Below, in pieces: positions 15,001 to 20,190 of a stretch of DNA of 39,848 nt. Source of the stretch: Oscillospiraceae bacterium (GTDB lineage: Bacteria > Bacillota > Clostridia > Oscillospirales > WRJC01); the NCBI GenBank assembly GCA_009780985.1, contig WQYZ01000017.1, forward strand, positions 1-39,848. Direction: 5' to 3'. Below the pieces are notes generated by a model, which was not told the DNA's origin, made no database searches, and saw only the letters and a program-made list of their open reading frames with translations. Position 1 is the first letter of the stretch. Each line of letters opens with the position of its first letter. The position numbers and the translations under genes are program-made.

Positions 15001-18000
15001 ACAACAATCAGAAAAACGGCGGCGGAGTTTCAGATGACGTTTCAGTAATAATACCCGCTCCGACCAATATTGCTCTGAATGTTACAAAAGACGTTATTAA
15101 ATACGCAGGCGACGACTATTTGAATTATGCGCCGGGTAATTTGTTTGTAACAAACAGCGGCACTCTGACACTGGGAACGCAGGATATGTCCGCCGGACAA
15201 ACAGTCGCATACAGAATAACTGTAAAAAATACCAGCGATATCCCTGTGAAGATAAATCTCACCGACTCGGTAAACCTCTCCCCGGCAGTCAATATCAATT
15301 TCACCGACCTGTACGAGTATAACGCAGGCGGTCAGCTCGTTAAGATGACTGCAAACGACACTACAATCGCCGCAAACACTACAAGAACATTCTACTATCA
15401 TCTTACCAACACATTGCCGTACGGCAGAGACGCAAGCAATCCGATTAAAAACACCGTTACGGTATACGCCGCAGGCAACGACGGAATACAACGTCTCGGT
15501 CCTGACGCCAGCGCTTCGATTTACGTAGCTACTCCGTTTGACCCGAGTTTAAAAGCAACCCTGACCGTCACTAAAGACGCAATAGCATCAGACGGAAGAT
15601 CCAACTACGCAACATATGCAGACGGAGATTTCTCGAAGACGGTAAACCTGTCCGCAAATAACAAGGGCGTCGTTTACAGATATACTATACAGAATATAGG
15701 CTCTGTTTCGGCACATATCAGCTTTGGCGATACTCTGACGGCATTGACAGGTTCTACCGCGCAGACAAGCATAACATGGAACGACTTGTGGGAGAAAACC
15801 GGACCGGCAACCGTAGGTATTCCGACTAATAATTTGATTTCCGCAGGTCAGGTAAGAGTATTCTACTTCGCGTACGGCGCAACCGGAATACCTGCCGGCA
15901 CGACGATTACAAACAGCGTTTCCGTAAAACCGCAGGACGATAACGGTCAGCAGAACGGCGACGGCGATAACGACACAGCGGATGTTACAACAGTTCCGCA
16001 TGTCAATCTGACAGTCGTAAAATCAGTCGCTCAATTCGACGGCTCAAGAGATTTTGCCAACTACGCTTCGGGCGCATATCATACCGGCAGTTTAGCTTTG
16101 TCAAGCATAGCGGGCAATTTCAGAGCAGTATATAAGATAGTTGTAACCAATTCGACCAATATGGCGGCAAAATTCACCCTGTCAGATGTAATCACCGGAG
16201 CCCCGAATGAACATATAACGTTCAGCAACTTGCTCGAATATATCGGCGGCAATTACTACACAAACCTGACAGATGATACAATCGGCGCGAGCAGCGTAAG
16301 AACATTCTACTATCTCACAGACTTCCTGCCAGACAACTCCGCTAAAATCACAAACTCAGTCACAGTACAGGCAACAGATCCCACAGGCGATCCGTCCACA
16401 TCTTCTGTCGATGTTTCGACAACCGGCATTATTACTCCTCCGTCGGGACAGCAGGTATTATCAGTTACTAAAGCGGCGGCTCAGTATGACGCGAGAACCG
16501 ACATTTCATCATATGCTTTCCAGAGAGGCGAAGTACAGTTGACTGACAAAACAACTATGGGTGTCGTTTACAGAATACAGATAACCAATAAGAGCGGCAG
16601 TTCAGCCTATATTAATTTCAGCGACGTTCTGTACGGAATTACCGGGACAACAAGCATAGCATGGACAGATTTAATGCAAGCCTCAGGCGCTTCGTACCAG
16701 AAAGTAACAGCGGCAGACAACATGCTTTCAGCTAACCAAACAAGAACGTTCTACTATGTATTAATGTTACCGACGAATCTGGACGCAAATATGGCTATCC
16801 TGAATACGGCTACAGTATATGCGCAAAAGGGCAACGCCGACCCGACTCCGAACGGTCCGACTTCGTCAGATGAAGTTATAGTCGTGACTCCTTCCGCGCC
16901 GGTTATAATCGACCCGACGGCTGTAAATCTCACAGTTACTAAAAAAGTAGCTCAGTATGACCCGTATGTTCCTGAAGCCGCTACTAAAGACTATGCAACC
17001 TATCCTTATCAGACTGATACCCCGTCGATACTGTCACTTGACGCCTATTCGCAGGTAATTTACCAGATTACCATAACTAACAATACAAATGCTCTCGGAA
17101 GATTCGCTCTTGACGACTATATAAATCTCGATACATCCGACATCGACTCTCCTGACAATCATCCTGCGTTTGGCAACGAGCCAGTGACGCATCCGGGCTG
17201 GGGTCAATACGGCAACGGATTCTGCACTTTCTACCAGTCTGACGGAAACGGCGGATATGTGCCGGCAGCGGCAAATGACACCAATATCGCGCCAAACGAT
17301 ACGAAGACACTGTATTATATCACAGATATGCTTCCCGGCGGCAGAAACGGCAGAGACGCTAATATCCTCTCGTATATAATAAACAAAGTTACAGTCACCT
17401 CTGTGGACAAAAACGGCGTTCAATTCCCGGGTACAACACCGGCGACAGATTCCGTCAGCGTCTCAACATCTGGCGGACAGAGAATGGTAGTCGGAGTGTC
17501 AAATGAAGTCGCGGCATATACTGGCAGCAATAATTTCTCCGGTTATGACTTCAGCGCAAATACTATCAGTATCCCGCAGAACAGCTTAGGCGCAGTTTAT
17601 AAAGTAACCGTAGCAAATACAGGCGACGTCGCGGCAAAATTCAACGTTGTCGGAAATAACAATACTTCGTCGTCCGCTATTGCTCTTGATAATTTCTACG
17701 AATGGTCAGGCAGTCAAAACAGGTACGTTAAAGTCAACCCGTCTGATAACACAATCAATGCGGGCGAGACAAGAACACTCTACTATGTTGCGGACTCTCT
17801 GCCCGAAGGAAAAACGTCAAGCGACCCGATTACAAACACTGTAACACTGTCTCTTGTCGACGGCAGCAATAAACCTATATCCGATAAAAACGCTTCAAGC
17901 GCAGTTTCAGTAGTGACATCGGGAACAGTTGCCCCGTCTGACATAAAAGCGGTTCAGCCCGCAGTCATCTCGATTCCTGCGAATGCTTCTTCCGGAATAT

Positions 18001-18146
18001 CAAATTCGATAATTCCGCTTACACAGGCAGCTTCTGACACAAGCAACGATATGCTGCCGTTGATGATAGCTCTGTTATTCGCGGCATTAGGCGTAAGCAT
18101 TATAATCAACAGGAAAAAGGCGGCTAACGTTCAGCATCAACAGTAA
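3..18146 (+). CDS. giant repetitive surface protein, 5' end outside window
   Basis: The frame is open from the first bases to TAA at 18144-18146, giving at least 6,047 residues; the start lies upstream. In order: a short segment resembling the last helix of a VWA domain (SAQTASGLTDIF) and the beta-rich stretch that follows such domains in pilin-like adhesins; three DUF11-like domains (about 480-1680); an Ala/Ser/Thr/Asp-rich linker; a fourth DUF11-like domain (2628-3035); 32 tandem related domains (3036 to about 17930); a Ser/Pro-rich stalk; one hydrophobic segment (PLMIALLFAALGVSII, within 18051-18107) and NRKK near the end. This is the plan of a Gram-positive surface protein held in the membrane. 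I see no LPXTG-like sorting motif, so anchoring may be by the membrane segment alone. A cell-surface, adhesive or S-layer-like role is inference. No frameshift or stop interrupts the repeats. A terminator follows directly, so it is transcribed apart from rimP. Confidence 0.9.
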   Translation, partial: ALASDPAYSFSAQTASGLTDIFTQIENQIVAPTIAKNSVITDTLSQYFDFTSDWFVGANVGPVTGGGNSYSDPTSAGAQVTGNSLTWTIPQNVGKGMVASITVRVKAKPEAYSSSCQPNIAPNVVPTNASATLTYYNILRPSGTGYTAAFASPMVHVQKPSVTITKQVSASPYVSGAPTNNITDWQSAATFSDTDNSAAIFKVTVTNGSTVDAANIKLTDTFTKATGSTATGSWLGTDPTATAFTVVKGGAQTFYYATTALNTAGTYTNTASVIASSYYDSTPGSTATVTVNQIVPQDLSITKEVYSQPFSGSLTDIINNSSSVWFPGTTSGTPVLSLQKGDSALFKITVTNPDTRDKTQVTLTDKFANGNQTPVNGTWYDASGTKINPPQNITVRGGQQLVFYYVSDPITVTGIYTNNINGGKDGGDSDVVITVDNPAYTVKKEVMDPNTGNWIDSSANPIEVDSGATVHFKITVQNTGTVPVNGLSLTDNFSNGTDTHDITTSNLKRATLNGNDYTVADIKNFSVGIGNTLILYYDIDLTGNYANTWGVSGISGASAPISIAPLKDQLTADQAELGAQDDAPAANGSLYAQYNFALQTLNDYTSSITAQAATTEEVTTASEPSDTTDNTTATDADSSDNNAGEVASDTTEAPAADTSESIAPDSGVTVSDDSTPADNSADVGDGGVSIDQQSYMPSKADSSVSLLGMASSKPSIVLLSADNGVAVGDTTADNGAADPQLTALQAACQSALDAINAKLTEIDSLQSQIDDAQADGTDGNTVAINNAMLANPVIRAATGIDGGALLQAPAAQSAGISAADALISPADIDISLFDAPVAATATLPSNVTWTNTAKIKGPGGNEDDPDVPIVVKPVAGILVQKYVLDSNSQRQKSMNMPYTGGQAKFEIDLTCVGTTSIDVTLSDMFDSSKNITFTSATDNHGNIIPVNGNVITVAGGATVTLVCTVDIAPNTDSTTSREYANIMNISYKDKDGNTVNKSDTAEVVVAAAPVPVNLDVHKDAAVYNSNNTCDDQDWNTSGTLNVTGVDNPRIIYRITVTNPSARSTKFGFSDMITILPDNSTIQVSFGDLVELTASGIVPANDSDMVIGAGQTRTFFYITPVNMPNNSTIKNHMEFTPLDCNNDPSDPPGTADKEVDIDGGTPTPTDYFTVSKQVAQYNPIDSNYGGSGYRYYDSLTNLPHDSRVVYKITVTNITKIGVNFSFTDYFDTTGSNTSVSFYSLIDAATGLTPTDTFIAAGPNTSRTFYYVTTQTLPNNRDSTNPIINKVMVQALDAAGKTVGNIAEDTASATTETYNPTYSITAAKQVAEYNGGALDGNYAYGSSITLSNPNARVIYKITLTNNSQINPVTFRFDDELDGSSVPYTALWEWSSVNGWGHPTDMLLNAGQTRTYYYYTNALQGGRTITNTVTVTPTDPKGGEHDPGSDETTVETAPVPATVYSVNVTKYAALYNPTYGTDYSKYENQSGLFTSTSLNVPANSRVVYKITVQNTSHDSNGVPLPATFSLTDSLDATTGGLNQSITYESMYEASQSGGYTNLNKDNLLGPNETRTFYYVTSNPLPNGRITPPVDNTVTVTPAGGDPTSNTVSVITGTPDPIQALDVTKTAAQYSDSIGNNFAGYKSMFISPLSLPANSRAVFQITIHNPNTVAVQIGFSDTLIIDANNKITIPYSALFEASGNTYVSPQSDTLLGPNETRTFYYVTPQNMLPNGRDSSNPIKNSVSAYPADDNGNQLVPPTTADVSITTDPYNQPPVNLTVEKTVALYQYSNYANNDFKSSLDLTTPNSTVIYRVYVKNNSAYQTSFTFKDTFDKTKDIPYTDFREIADPTAANPSYVPPSNTVLNPGEERTFYYITSVPNNRDSGNAIENTVVITPVNSGSNPGDTMTSTATLTTPTLDPNVNLTITKQAALYNPNSTKFADSSYYTYADTLNAVKDSKVVYKITISNTSDYQTQFRFTDTLTITGSKPSTTNIRLEDQNMYEYVNSNYIHTTDYSVNAHSDRTFFYVTDTLPNDSDINNTATIQAVYDDKSPRGTEDDASVDFRTPYVGPVNIDLNIAKEVAVLSGTNYKDYTTYQSGTLTLDKANMGVVYRITVENTSNLPTKFSFGDNITDGNGHAINLPTLPSSISFGNLLEYVNGQYVNPTDMTLAAAGTPGAIRTFYYPITALPSASDSPTTIVNTAGVQAIDNGNATQGGYKDSSVTVITPKNDIQPVVLTVDKKVAPYTNNTTNYAGLTYADGPLSLPVNSRVIYQITITNTSATAAIIDFKDTFDVNKNGGTQIQLKDCWEYKTTSNPPYFMPTDSIILGKTTRTFYYVTNTLDNGRDEGNPIINDVTVIPRDDNGADIGPGTPAHDSVTVMTAQAPEDKIALDVTKSAAVFNPNNSDYEGYTYTADPYSLNVQAFSRVVYKISVTNTSAYPTRFDLKDTINLDPTPGKETTIPFNSFVEKIGSTYVHTSDMTLNPGQVRTFYYLTDTLPNDRDGSDANHPVITNSVTVTPKKDDGITDRGDSQNSSVIVKTPIVPAVSINLVVTKSVALYNGSTDYENDYRTSDFTADGNTLRTNKLDSRVVYKITIQNKSALDTTFDFTDLININAANPTSIPLTSFIQWINGAYKPVAANDNIILSGQTRTFYYLTGVLPNSRDDSNPITNTVTVTAKASANPVPIIKSVNVVTPAPTPDANQVKLTVKKEVALYTNNTDFAVISNGAYTQPNNILRLTNPNSRVVYRITVTNTSNVATSFLFTDVFTNITQNVSFSDLLEEKDDGSYGPPSDQTLLPAGMPGSSRTFYYLTNTLPNDINSATVGSIDNTVTVIPVDVKQTPTGPAVSSKVSVTTPAGPSADINLTVTKDVAPYQSNNTDFASNAYKSTYVTGTLKTGLDARVVYRITITNNSSSPAKFSFSDTMDAAPQNIDFSMFVEYVNGKYVPANANDTALTAAGTPGSTRIFYYLTGTLPNGRNGSNPITNTVTVRPLNPDGTVSGDKIYNPSVAVSTPDPNTAGVDLRVIKTVAPYNNNSTDFAKYQSFVSGPLTLDSSVSRVVYKITIENLSSIATAFSFTDTFGASPGSIPFSSLIEYKNNSYATVNVNDTVILGGEIRTFFYLTPTLPSGRDSNNPINNKVSVWTLDTNGNQVKEFTSSVDVITAAPVDQTVTLKVSKTVALYSEGMKYSDYSFAPQLDIPSSKPNSRVVYKITIENPSNYTTTFDFSDTFDNIKPITFGAMLEQVGTAPNYSYVDNSSDMTLTPKQIRTFYYVTNILPPDRSASNSIKNILTVTPKSGTPQQATAIVTTPPAGDSQIYLAVDKSVALYTGNLDYRNAYGYSNPNTINDFPLNSRAVYKIHITNNTKMSAIFNFSDVMTSDNGNTTINAVDYRRDLYEYDSVSGKYVHPSDFFIGAAGERTFYYVSDTLSAGYSAGNPITNTVTVTPVADDLTTKLGPEVSSWVSVTTPEPSDTSINLSVTKSVAVYDGSTSFVNYSSWGNDASPITISNANARLVYRITVSNPTDVTTKFDFSDTLTISGGNTTIDYATLYEHKGTDPNTGYVHPSDKVLMPRETRTFYYLTDTLPNETVIKNYAEATAKDDKGNDLGTTGSDEVTNTTPKSEPNNVDLTVKKEVALYKDGTDYRSYNGSFSDTLSVPANSRVIYRITIVNPSQYATKFSFSDTITIPDDPANPDSIAFTSLYEWVNGQYVHPAATDNVLTAAGNVNSTRVFYYITDTLPNGRTSVNPIYNTVTVSASGDHTGAEATSTSTVTTDPLDKPTVNLVVTKQVALYNGTLDYAKYNSPTNLFQNSINITDHNARVIYKITVSNPSNTAVQFYLEDQYNISDPSTQTSIDYYTQMWEQVGTSSNYAHPSDTILTPAGTPGSTRTFYYATNTLPDGRNSGAAPIINTVKAYAVDYPHSDPIPQSAAVTTPDPVTPSFTLQVTKGAAVYKDVNDYANSNYYTYTDSKDGTLPAGLNSRIVYRITVYNPSNSIVTFKFADTMNISPSNVDYSTQLWEQVGSTSQYRNPTDKILFPKETRTFYFVTGTLPNSRGVNQEISNKAEFWALDNAGNTINNSYAYATMLVTTPSPDLTPNLTVQKSAALYDDTLNYQNYQNYTYYPDSLTVPANARVIYKIVVTNPSNEPTRFSFLDQITLDPQYPANITLNMMYELDKNSPTVSYIHPTDNLILPGTANARTFYYITDFLPPDRGASPATTPITNTVLIQKIGDDDKPTGSPAVRSHVDVITLPQNADNINVTVTKQVALYNNSENYNNTSSYNYKDTVQISGQNARLVYRISVYNPSDKAIQFTFQDTMTFTGAVNRTDDIPYASLYEYVSGQRTTDLTDKVLLPGETRYFYYVTGTLPSDSTIVNTVTAQAQKDNGDLDGASDTKDVTVTTPKAPDAVPLTVAKSVALYNSNSGNADNYAAYPATAWTTNGGTLTLSNINQRVVYRIEVSNPGDTPTRFSFGDDINISENIGFTNLVEKTGTAGTSADYTNPSDTRLNAGQTRTFYYVTNTLPNDRGQSTGTQPIVNTVSVQKINDLGEAVDNIMATSTVYVTTPPYDITADLTVTKSVAQYNGSMDYASYEPYFQTSQLDIATPNARVVYKITVTNNSYDTPVQFNLTDNITGVSPSTIDYYSQMREPVIVNGVITAYAKPSDNLLQPRETRTFYYMTNTLPNSATIKNTATVYPYVDASKTNIGITKDASVTVTTPSVITPVISLDVKKEVAQYTNVDNYASYTDWVDTAKYGPLQLDPLNTRAVFKITIYNNSSYIANFALTDIMDFGNGYVVPYTSMWEQYGTQYIHPVDSYLAPNETRYFYYVTDTNALPPNRPVDNPINNKVTVTLKDNNGDLTDNTFTYTASVSTPGTNDAINLSVSKTVADTPYETGKSFTSYNFKNSTVTLPSKSQAVYRIVITNNSNKAGKFVLEDTLSTLPGTAFSLNSCYEWSASTQSFVPVTDNSIGTGNISTRTLYYVSPVLPDGKTTINTATVYSADNNNQKNGGGVSDDVSVIIPAPTNIALNVTKDVIKYAGDDYLNYAPGNLFVTNSGTLTLGTQDMSAGQTVAYRITVKNTSDIPVKINLTDSVNLSPAVNINFTDLYEYNAGGQLVKMTANDTTIAANTTRTFYYHLTNTLPYGRDASNPIKNTVTVYAAGNDGIQRLGPDASASIYVATPFDPSLKATLTVTKDAIASDGRSNYATYADGDFSKTVNLSANNKGVVYRYTIQNIGSVSAHISFGDTLTALTGSTAQTSITWNDLWEKTGPATVGIPTNNLISAGQVRVFYFAYGATGIPAGTTITNSVSVKPQDDNGQQNGDGDNDTADVTTVPHVNLTVVKSVAQFDGSRDFANYASGAYHTGSLALSSIAGNFRAVYKIVVTNSTNMAAKFTLSDVITGAPNEHITFSNLLEYIGGNYYTNLTDDTIGASSVRTFYYLTDFLPDNSAKITNSVTVQATDPTGDPSTSSVDVSTTGIITPPSGQQVLSVTKAAAQYDARTDISSYAFQRGEVQLTDKTTMGVVYRIQITNKSGSSAYINFSDVLYGITGTTSIAWTDLMQASGASYQKVTAADNMLSANQTRTFYYVLMLPTNLDANMAILNTATVYAQKGNADPTPNGPTSSDEVIVVTPSAPVIIDPTAVNLTVTKKVAQYDPYVPEAATKDYATYPYQTDTPSILSLDAYSQVIYQITITNNTNALGRFALDDYINLDTSDIDSPDNHPAFGNEPVTHPGWGQYGNGFCTFYQSDGNGGYVPAAANDTNIAPNDTKTLYYITDMLPGGRNGRDANILSYIINKVTVTSVDKNGVQFPGTTPATDSVSVSTSGGQRMVVGVSNEVAAYTGSNNFSGYDFSANTISIPQNSLGAVYKVTVANTGDVAAKFNVVGNNNTSSSAIALDNFYEWSGSQNRYVKVNPSDNTINAGETRTLYYVADSLPEGKTSSDPITNTVTLSLVDGSNKPISDKNASSAVSVVTSGTVAPSDIKAVQPAVISIPANASSGISNSIIPLTQAASDTSNDMLPLMIALLFAALGVSIIINRKKAANVQHQQ
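483..1682 (+). repeat. three divergent DUF11-like domains
   Basis: Three N-terminal domains begin near 483, 891 and 1317. Each has the plan K-x-V at the start (TITKQV, SITKEV, YTVKKEV), then F-K-(V/I)-T-V-(T/Q)-N, then L-(T/S)-D, then a YY strand, then an Asn in the last strand (YTNTASV, YTNNING, YANTWGV). They are shorter and more diverged than the later tandem repeats but plainly of the same fold family. The assignment to DUF11-like beta-sandwich domains is by motif plan, not by a search. Confidence 0.75.
1683..2627 (+). other. low-complexity acidic Ser/Thr/Ala/Asp linker with a helical stretch
   Basis: About 315 codons within the giant gene do not follow the domain plan. The first part is dominated by Thr, Ser, Ala, Asp and Glu with repeated S-D and T-D pairs. 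The second part (around 2215-2330) has the heptad look of a short helix (LTALQAACQSAL, LTEIDSLQSQIDDAQ). This could be an extended, possibly glycosylated spacer that lifts the N-terminal domains from the repeat rod; that role is inference. Confidence 0.6.
3036..17930 (+). repeat. 32 tandem DUF11-like domains, 417-561 bp each
   Basis: Repeat starts read from the conserved first strand (xLxVxKxVAxY): 3036, 3501, 3954, 4371, 4845, 5310, 5748, 6204, 6687, 7152, 7629, 8100, 8577, 9051, 9501, 9939, 10413, 10869, 11334, 11814, 12279, 12765, 13215, 13704, 14166, 14628, 15069, 15555, 16002, 16452, 16923, 17484. Further landmarks are NSRVVYKITVTN, F-S-D-T, LYEYVNG, RTFYYVT, LPN and INTVTV. Repeat 31 (16923-17483) is the longest, with an insertion before its RTFYY-equivalent strand. 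The repeats are clearly diverged from each other, so the expansion is old. The codons for RTFYY (aga-aca-ttc-tac-tat) are nonetheless nearly fixed. Confidence 0.92.
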
Positions 18147-18167
18147 CTCTGACTTGATCTACATAAG

Positions 18168-18193
18168 CAGGGACACAAAGTTTTGTGTCCCTG
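18168..18193 (+). terminator. rho-independent terminator of the giant gene
   Basis: A 12-bp perfect inverted repeat (CAGGGACACAAA / TTTGTGTCCCTG) lies 21 bases after the stop codon and is followed by a short T-containing tract. It is the only obvious end for the long transcript before the rimP promoter. Confidence 0.85.
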
Positions 18194-18294
18194 TTTGCAT
18201 TGACTGTATATTATACTCCCCTGCGTTTTATGAGTTTTTTTATAGAATATTTTTTATTTTTATGAAAAAAATATAAAAAAATTCAAAAAATATG

Positions 18295-18323
18295 TTGCAA
18301 TTTTAAATTTAATATGTTATAAT
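18295..18323 (+). promoter_or_regulatory. promoter of the rimP-nusA-infB operon
   Basis: TTGCAA (18295-18300) and TATAAT (18318-18323) are separated by 17 bases in a very A+T-rich stretch, about 110 bases before rimP. The spacing and -10 box are consensus; the -35 box has one mismatch. Confidence 0.75.
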
Positions 18324-18353
18324 ATATAACGAACTTTTAAGATTTTAATCAAC

Positions 18354-18381
18354 GAGAGTGGACTGTTAAAAATCCACTCTC
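18354..18381 (+). promoter_or_regulatory. leader hairpin upstream of rimP
   Basis: A 9-bp stem (GAGAGTGGA / TCCACTCTC) with a 10-base loop sits between the promoter and the rimP start. It is followed by a short A/T run (ttaatttt), so it could act as a weak terminator or attenuator, or as a 5' mRNA stabiliser. NusA and RimP are encoded directly downstream, so feedback through transcript elongation is conceivable, but nothing in the sequence proves it. Confidence 0.5.
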
Positions 18382-18431
18382 TTAATTTTGGAATTGCAGT
18401 AATGTAAAATATAGTGGGATATGAGGAAATT

Positions 18432-19028
18432 ATGAAATCCAGCAAAAAAGATATAGAAGAAATAGTCAGGTTTCTTATAAAAGAAATAGTCGCAAATCTT
18501 GGCTTTGAGCTGTGGAACGTCGAATATTACAGCGAGGCGGACGAGTGGTTTCTTGAAATAACTATCGACAGAATCAATAAAAGCAGCGGCGGAGTGTCTA
18601 TCGACGACTGCGAAACAGTCACACATGCGGTAACCCCGGTTATCGACGCTGCCGACCCTATCGAAAACAGTTATTCTTTAATTGTCTCGTCTCCGGGATT
18701 AAACAGGGAACTGAAAAATGAATTTCATGTTAATAGATACATAAACAAAATGGTTTCGGTCAAATTGTTCTCAAAAAACGAAAACCTGAGTTTATTAAAT
18801 ACAGACGGCAAAAATTTTACAGGTATATTGAAAGAAAAGGCGGACGACGCTATGACTTTTGAAGTATGCAAAATGGAGGATAAACAATCCAAGACAAATA
18901 AACAAAAAAATAAAAATAATAATATAATAAACAATGAACAGAAAAACTCCGACGGTATAAATAATATTATAACACTCGTAAAAAAAGATATCGCGCATAT
19001 ATATGCGTATGATGAAATCGATATTTAG
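18432..19028 (+). CDS. rimP: ribosome maturation factor RimP
   Basis: RimP helps assemble the small ribosomal subunit. The protein has the RimP N-terminal alpha-beta domain (GFELWNVEYY, the GGVSIDDCETVTHAV helix, SYSLIVSSPGLNRELK) and the C-terminal SH3-like barrel. I start it at ATG 18432, preceded by GAGG five bases upstream, rather than GTG 18414 in the same frame. The product is 198 residues, longer than the usual 150 or so, because a Lys/Asn-rich insertion (about residues 152-181) splits the C-terminal barrel before the last strand (ITLVKKDIAHIYAYDEI). It is the first gene of the operon, with nusA 56 bases downstream. Confidence 0.93.
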   Translation: MKSSKKDIEEIVRFLIKEIVANLGFELWNVEYYSEADEWFLEITIDRINKSSGGVSIDDCETVTHAVTPVIDAADPIENSYSLIVSSPGLNRELKNEFHVNRYINKMVSVKLFSKNENLSLLNTDGKNFTGILKEKADDAMTFEVCKMEDKQSKTNKQKNKNNNIINNEQKNSDGINNIITLVKKDIAHIYAYDEIDI

Positions 19029-19084
19029 TATAATATTGAAACATTGATATAAATTAATATAAAGTTTTTAGGGGGAATTAAAAA

Positions 19085-20146
19085 ATGAACGCTGAATTTT
19101 TCGCGGCGCTTGACGCTCTCGAAACCGAAAACGGAATACCGAAGAATTATATGCTCGAAAAAATAGAAACCGCGCTTATCACAGCTTTCAAGCGCGACAA
19201 CAATAACAACACAAACGTGAAGGTCTATTTGGACGAAAGCAAAAAAGAAATAAAAGTTTATCAGCTCAAAGACGTCGTCGAATCCGGAACGGTGGAAAAT
19301 CCCGCTTTGCAGATAGAGCTGGAAGACGCGAAAAAAGTAAATCACCGGTATGAAATAGGCGACGTGGCCGAAATAGAATTTAAACCTAAAGATTTTGGCA
19401 GAATATCTGCTCAAACCGCAAAACAGGTTATAATACAGGGTATAAGAGAACACGAAAGAGGTATGCTGGCTAAAGAATACGAAAGCAAAAAAGAAGAACT
19501 GATATCCGCAACAGTGTATAAAGTCGATCCCGTTACCGGAAACGCCGTTCTGAATATAGGCAAGGGCGAGGCTGTTTTAAATAAAACCGAGCAGATTCCC
19601 GGAGAAGTTCTAAAAGAGGGCAAACAGATAAAAGTCTATGTAACCGAAGTCAAGAATCAGGTTAAAGGTCCTGTAATAAATCTTTCAAGAAAACATCAGG
19701 GATTTATAAAACGTCTTTTCGAGCTTGAAGTTCCGGAGATTACGGACGGTACGGTTATAATAAACGCAATATCGAGAGAGCCGGGTTCGAGGACAAAAAT
19801 GGCGGTCAGTTCCTCCAATAAAGACGTTGACCCTATAGGTTCATGCATAGGCGCGAAAGGCGTAAGAATAAATACTATACTGGAAGAAATCAAACCCGAA
19901 AAAGTCGATATAATAAAATATTCGGACGACCCTGTCGAATATATAAAAGCCGCGCTGTCTCCTTCGACAGTAATCGAAGTGAAAGTAAATACAGACGAAA
20001 GAACCTGCCGCGTGCTTGTGGAAAGCAATCAGCTGTCTTTAGCTATAGGCAAAGAAGGACAAAATGCAAGGCTTGCCGCAAAACTCACCGGATATAAAAT
20101 AGATATAAAAACACCTGCGGCAGCGGCTGCCGCCGAACAGGGGTAA
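19085..20146 (+). CDS. nusA: transcription termination/antitermination factor NusA
   Basis: NusA binds RNA polymerase and nascent RNA and modulates pausing, termination and antitermination. The 353-residue protein has the N-terminal polymerase-binding domain (about 1-125, from MNAEFFAALDALETENGI), an S1 domain (about 130-200), KH1 with the GxxG loop in CIGAKGVR, and KH2 with AIGKEGQNARLAAKLTGYKI, then a short Ala-rich tail. It lacks the C-terminal acidic repeats of enterobacterial NusA, as is usual in Firmicutes. Ribosome-binding site AGGGGGA stands a few bases before ATG. It lies between rimP and ylxR in the standard order. Confidence 0.97.
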   Translation: MNAEFFAALDALETENGIPKNYMLEKIETALITAFKRDNNNNTNVKVYLDESKKEIKVYQLKDVVESGTVENPALQIELEDAKKVNHRYEIGDVAEIEFKPKDFGRISAQTAKQVIIQGIREHERGMLAKEYESKKEELISATVYKVDPVTGNAVLNIGKGEAVLNKTEQIPGEVLKEGKQIKVYVTEVKNQVKGPVINLSRKHQGFIKRLFELEVPEITDGTVIINAISREPGSRTKMAVSSSNKDVDPIGSCIGAKGVRINTILEEIKPEKVDIIKYSDDPVEYIKAALSPSTVIEVKVNTDERTCRVLVESNQLSLAIGKEGQNARLAAKLTGYKIDIKTPAAAAAAEQG

Positions 20147-20190
20147 AAATAATTAATAATTAACAATTAACAGCAATAAAGAGGGAAAAT

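Noticed and set aside
473-17423. Many minus-strand open frames of 60-150 codons opposite the giant gene
   Set aside because: They shadow the repeat codon pattern, lack ribosome-binding sites and resemble no family; the plus frame has a coherent domain plan throughout.
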